A DNA stretch of 10,110 nt from Prolixibacteraceae bacterium (lineage in GTDB: Bacteria > Bacteroidota > Bacteroidia > Bacteroidales > Prolixibacteraceae): NCBI GenBank assembly GCA_017998095.1, contig JAGODU010000142.1, forward strand, positions 1 through 10,110, written 5' to 3'. The notes beneath the pieces were generated by a model. It saw only the letters and a list, made by a program, of their open reading frames with translations, had not been told where the DNA came from and made no database searches. Shown here piece after piece: positions 6,985-10,110 of the stretch (position 1 is its first letter; the number at the start of each line of letters is the position of its first letter). The translations under genes and the position numbers were made by a program.

Positions 6985-8490
6985 ATGACTTTACACATAG
7001 AGATTTTTTTATTAATAATTTCTGTACTTTTTTTTCTAAGCATATTAGCTGGGAAAGCCAGTTCAAAGTTTGGAGTTCCTGCTCTGTTGTTGTTTTTAGG
7101 TGTTGGAATGTTATTTGGTAGTGATGGTTTGGGGATTCAGTTTGAGGACATTCACTTTGCAAAAGATATAGGAACTGTTGCCCTTTGTATCATCCTTTTC
7201 TCAGGGGGATTAGACACAAGTATTTCAGAAATCAAACCGGTATTAAAGCAAGGAGTTGTGTTAGCTACTGTGGGCGTATTATTAACAGCAATAATCACAG
7301 GTGTAATTATTTGGTGGTTGTTAGGGATGACAATGCCATCAGCCGGTATAGGTTTCTTAACTTCTTTATTACTGGCTTCTACAATGTCATCAACTGATTC
7401 AGCATCAGTTTTTTCTATCCTGCGCTCTAAAGATCTTCATTTGAAAAATAACCTTCGTCCAATGCTGGAACTTGAAAGTGGAAGTAACGATCCTATGGCT
7501 TATGTTTTGGTTATTACTCTTATTAGCGTTATTAATCATGATGCACAACCAAACTATTGGTTAGTAGCAGGTTCGTTGTTGCTACAATTGGGTATTGGTG
7601 CTTTATTGGGCTTTGGAATTGGAAAGTTGGCAATAAAAATAATCAATCGTATTAAAATCGGAAACGATTCACTTTACCCGATTTTACTATTAACTTTTTG
7701 TATTTTTATTTTCTCAGTTGCTTATTTTGCAAAAGGTAATGGTTTCCTGGCTGTTTACATAGGTGGTCTGGTTGTTGGAAATTCGAAGTTTGTTCACAAA
7801 AGATCATCGATTAATTTTTTTGATGGTTTAGCTTGGTTGTCACAGTTAATTATGTTTTTAACCTTAGGATTACTTGTTAATCCCCGTGAATTGGTACCAA
7901 TAATGATTCCCGGACTGATTATTAGTTTTTTAATGATATTTTTTTCCAGACCCCTTACTGTATTTTTGTGTTTGTCTCCTTTTCGGAAAATGAAATTTAA
8001 AGATAAAACATTTGTTTCCTGGGTTGGATTAAGAGGTGCAGTCCCAATTATATTTGCAATATTTCCACTTGTAGAAAACGTACCTTATGCCAGAGTAATT
8101 TTTAATATTGTATTTTTCTGTACATTGGTTTCATTGGTTGTTCAGGGAATATCACTTTCTTTTATTGCACAGTGGCTCAACCTTACCGAAAAACCATTGT
8201 ACAAAAAGAAGATGATGGATTTTGATGTTGATTTTTCTAGTGATATAAAGTCAGTTACTACTGAAATTGAGATTGATGAGAACATTTTAAGTAAAGGAAG
8301 TTTACTCATGGATCTTTCTTTACCGGACAAAACTCTTGTTGTTATGGTAAAACGTGATGAGAAGTATTTTGTGCCAACAGGGAAAACCACATTGAAAGAA
8401 AAAGATAAGCTTTTAGTTATTACTGATAATCATCAGGCCTTAATGGAAACCTACAAAGAGCTGGGGATAGAGAATGTGAGAAGTAAATAA
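6985..8490 (+). CDS. nhaP2: Potassium/proton antiporter, CPA1 family (NhaP2-type) with RCK_C domain
   Basis: A 501-residue cation/proton antiporter. Residues 1-400 contain about 12 hydrophobic segments. Family marks include 'FGVPALLLFLGVGMLFGSDG' (29-48), 'LFSGGLDTS' (71-79), the unwound-helix region 'ASTMSSTDSASVFSIL' (131-146) and the ion-binding motif 'ESGSNDP' (164-170) with N168-D169 as the transport pair. The conserved 'GLRGAVPI' (348-355) follows. A cytosolic RCK_C/TrkA-C domain follows at about 420-495 ('GSLLMDLSLPDKTLVVMVKR ... KLLVITD'), which senses ligands in related proteins. E. coli NhaP2 is longer (578 residues) and carries an extra CorC/HlyC-type domain not seen here; Bacteroidota relatives commonly stop at this length. 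The likely role is K+ (or Na+) efflux in exchange for protons, for ion and pH balance. I did not find a -7 element in the 128-nt upstream gap. Ion selectivity is not decided by sequence alone. Confidence 0.92.
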   Translation: MTLHIEIFLLIISVLFFLSILAGKASSKFGVPALLLFLGVGMLFGSDGLGIQFEDIHFAKDIGTVALCIILFSGGLDTSISEIKPVLKQGVVLATVGVLLTAIITGVIIWWLLGMTMPSAGIGFLTSLLLASTMSSTDSASVFSILRSKDLHLKNNLRPMLELESGSNDPMAYVLVITLISVINHDAQPNYWLVAGSLLLQLGIGALLGFGIGKLAIKIINRIKIGNDSLYPILLLTFCIFIFSVAYFAKGNGFLAVYIGGLVVGNSKFVHKRSSINFFDGLAWLSQLIMFLTLGLLVNPRELVPIMIPGLIISFLMIFFSRPLTVFLCLSPFRKMKFKDKTFVSWVGLRGAVPIIFAIFPLVENVPYARVIFNIVFFCTLVSLVVQGISLSFIAQWLNLTEKPLYKKKMMDFDVDFSSDIKSVTTEIEIDENILSKGSLLMDLSLPDKTLVVMVKRDEKYFVPTGKTTLKEKDKLLVITDNHQALMETYKELGIENVRSK

Positions 8491-8515
8491 CGACTGATTT
8501 GGAATCTTATTTGGT

Positions 8516-8523
8516 TATATTTG
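8516..8523 (+). promoter_or_regulatory. Candidate -7 promoter element (TATATTTG)
   Basis: An exact match to the Bacteroidota -7 consensus TAnnTTTG in the 95-nt spacer, 62 nt before the ATG at 8586. It suggests that the membrane protein has its own promoter with a leader of roughly 50 nt. The nearest TTTG (8498-8501) is only 14 nt upstream, so no well-spaced -33 box is seen. Confidence 0.45.
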
Positions 8524-8585
8524 AATAAGTTGGTAAGAAATTAAAGGATTTTTGATAGAAAGCATTAAAATCAAAAGTATAGAAT

Positions 8586-9302
8586 ATGGAAAATAATGAT
8601 TTACAAAAAGAGTATTTAAAGTTTGGATTATTTTCGTCATTACTATTGTCTATCCTGACATTAGTAACCTTTGGGTTTGCCATGATTGCAATACCTCCTG
8701 CCGGTCCATACTGCCCCGGTAATTGTATGGAATATCCTTTCTCAGACCTTCTTTTATATTATCCAAGAGATTACTATTGGATGTATCTGGCAATATTTCA
8801 GTTGTTTGCCTTTATTGTATTCATAGTTGTTAATCATTATATTGCACATTCTTCAAGAAAACTATATACATTTCTCAGTATTTCATTTTCATTAGTGTCA
8901 TCTACTGTTTTATTAAGTGCATATTTTACTCAATTCTCTGTAGTGCCAATAAGTGTAATGAAAGGAGAATCAGAAGGTATTGCACTGATAACACAGTACA
9001 ACGAACATGGCTTATTTATTGCAATGGAAGAATTAGGGTATATTGCAATGTCAATTGCTTTGTTTTTTCTTGCCTTTGCATTCTCTAAAAACACTAGACT
9101 TGAAAAGGCAATCCGGATAATTCTTATTTCACAATTGTTCCTGACCATTCTTACTTTCTTGTTTTATACCTTTAAGTTTGGTATTGAAAGAAGTTATATG
9201 TTTGAAGTAGCTACAATTACGATTAACTGGCTGGTAATAATTACAGTGGGAATAATGATTGGGATACATTTCAGAAAGAAAATGAAATCTTATATATACT
9301 AA
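8586..9302 (+). CDS. Uncharacterised six-helix integral membrane protein
   Basis: A 238-residue protein with about six predicted membrane helices (roughly 14-36, 64-86, 92-115, 143-167, 173-195 and 207-229) and a Lys/Arg-rich C-terminus (230-235) that should face the cytosol. The loop after helix 1 holds 'PPAGPYCPGNCMEYPFSD' with Cys43 and Cys47 (C-x3-C), then 'YYPRDYYWMY' at the mouth of helix 2. A second distinctive stretch is 'GIALITQYNEHGLFIAMEEL' (131-150), with charged and polar residues at the start of helix 4. I recall similar unnamed membrane proteins with the C-x3-C...YPRDYxWMY pattern in other bacteria, but no function is known to me. It has a separate promoter candidate, so a link to the antiporter is not implied. 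The close Cys pair could form a disulfide or bind a metal; this is speculation. Confidence 0.8.
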   Translation: MENNDLQKEYLKFGLFSSLLLSILTLVTFGFAMIAIPPAGPYCPGNCMEYPFSDLLLYYPRDYYWMYLAIFQLFAFIVFIVVNHYIAHSSRKLYTFLSISFSLVSSTVLLSAYFTQFSVVPISVMKGESEGIALITQYNEHGLFIAMEELGYIAMSIALFFLAFAFSKNTRLEKAIRIILISQLFLTILTFLFYTFKFGIERSYMFEVATITINWLVIITVGIMIGIHFRKKMKSYIY

Positions 9303-9397
9303 TTGACATTTTGTATATTAAAAATAGTTAAACTAGCCCTGCAGGAGTTATTTAATTTCTTTTCATTTGTATGTTAATTACTTAATTTACGAACTCC

Positions 9398-10110
9398 ATG
9401 CAAATGATTAAAAGAACTTTGGCTATTGCCATGATTATAGGCATCAGCAGTTTATTTTCTGCAGCTCAGGTTATTTATATTAATAACACAGGAAAGCAAA
9501 CTTCAAACGACAGCTCTCTTTTTGTTTTTCAACAAAAGCCGGAAATGAAGCTTAATGCTATTCCTGTTCAAAATGTAAAGCTTCTGCCTTCTTTATTTTC
9601 CCAGCGTTATGATCTTAACAAGAAGTATATGATGAGTCTTGAAAATGATAAGTTGCTCCAGAACTTTTACTATGAAGCAGGAATAACAAAAACTGGCTAC
9701 ATCATGCTCAATAAAGATATTAACCACAAAGATTTCTATTGGGGATGGGATTCTCCTAATAACCAGTTGCGGGGACATTTTCTTGGCCATTGGCTTTCAG
9801 CAGCAGCTTATATGTATGCAGAAACCAAAGATGAAGAAGTTAAAGCCAAAGCTGATAAGATTGTCAGCGAACTGGCAGAATGTCAGCGTATAAACGGTGG
9901 GGAATGGGCAGGCTCTATCCCTGAGAAATATTTCAACCTTATGGCTAACGGACAACAAATATGGTCGCCTCAATACACTATTCATAAAACACTTATGGGT
10001 TTGTGGGACATGTATGAAATGACCGGCTCTGAGCAGGCACTGGAAGTTCTTGAGAAGTTTGCCGACTGGTTTCATCGCTGGACAGGCACCCAATTGTCCA
10101 ATAACAATAT
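9398..10110 (+). CDS. GH127-type glycoside hydrolase (beta-L-arabinofuranosidase domain), 5' part only
   Basis: The frame opens at ATG 9398 (an alternative ATG two codons on, at 9404, is equally good) and stays open to the window edge, giving about 237 residues. Residues 3-23 are a signal peptide (KRTLAIAMIIGISSLFSAAQ), probably cut near the 'SAA' before Q24, so the enzyme is exported. From about residue 55 it matches the start of PF07944 (formerly DUF1680): 'VQNVKLLPSLFSQRYDLNKK', 'LLQNFYYEAGI', then 'LRGHFLGHWLSAAAYMYAET' with the family G-H-x-L-G-H-x-L-S pattern, 'IVSELAECQ', 'IWSPQYTIHKTLMGLWDMYE' and 'FADWFHRWT'. Family members remove beta-L-arabinofuranose from plant or arabinan-type glycans using a Zn-bound Cys nucleophile in the later part of the domain, which lies outside the window. 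The substrate remains open until the rest and its neighbours are seen. Confidence 0.9.
   Translation, partial: MQMIKRTLAIAMIIGISSLFSAAQVIYINNTGKQTSNDSSLFVFQQKPEMKLNAIPVQNVKLLPSLFSQRYDLNKKYMMSLENDKLLQNFYYEAGITKTGYIMLNKDINHKDFYWGWDSPNNQLRGHFLGHWLSAAAYMYAETKDEEVKAKADKIVSELAECQRINGGEWAGSIPEKYFNLMANGQQIWSPQYTIHKTLMGLWDMYEMTGSEQALEVLEKFADWFHRWTGTQLSNNN

Noticed and set aside
9331..9349. Palindromic AACT...CCTGCAGG...AGTT after the 238-residue membrane protein gene, considered as a terminator
   Set aside because: The central CCTGCAGG has no loop, the arms are interrupted by three unpaired bases, and no T run follows directly. It is not a convincing hairpin.
9797..10093. 98-codon minus-strand open frame near the right edge
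   Set aside because: It overlaps the GH127 coding frame, which has clear family motifs throughout this span.

Overview
The window looks like the chromosome of a Bacteroidota bacterium (Bacteroidia/Marinilabiliales-like, but I cannot fix the genus). Grounds: an AT-rich sequence, starts without Shine-Dalgarno sequences, several exact matches to the Bacteroidota -7 promoter element TAnnTTTG, a lipoprotein with an acidic stretch after the lipidated cysteine, and gene families typical of the phylum. All recognised genes lie on the + strand.

Bases 1-4654 hold the end of a tripartite RND efflux operon: the 3' part of a TolC-type outer-membrane channel gene, a periplasmic adaptor and a complete 1038-residue inner-membrane pump. 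The genes are 7-11 nt apart and are closed by a strong intrinsic terminator (4677-4704). Together they would form one export machine spanning both membranes and driven by the proton gradient.

Bases 4700-6985 form a visibly AT-richer accessory stretch with signs of decay. A class I SAM-dependent methyltransferase gene (4746-5196) keeps its N-terminal and C-terminal parts but lacks the SAM-binding core, and the two parts are in different frames. An apparently intact GH114/TM1410-like lipoprotein follows (5245-6228). Next is a type II toxin-antitoxin locus whose HigB-family toxin has shrunk to a 29-codon ORF (6306-6395) joining its N- and C-terminal ends, while the antitoxin HigA (6416-6856) is intact. 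Two internal deletions of similar apparent size within about 1.6 kb are the most interesting observation here.

Bases 6985-9302 carry a CPA1 (NhaP2-type) potassium/proton antiporter with a C-terminal RCK_C (TrkA-C) domain, then an uncharacterised six-helix membrane protein with a C-x3-C loop and its own promoter candidate. From 9398 to the right edge is the signal-peptide-bearing start of a GH127 (beta-L-arabinofuranosidase-type) enzyme, cut off by the window. I saw no tRNA, rRNA, CRISPR array, insertion sequence or attachment site, and no gene-free stretch longer than about 130 bases.
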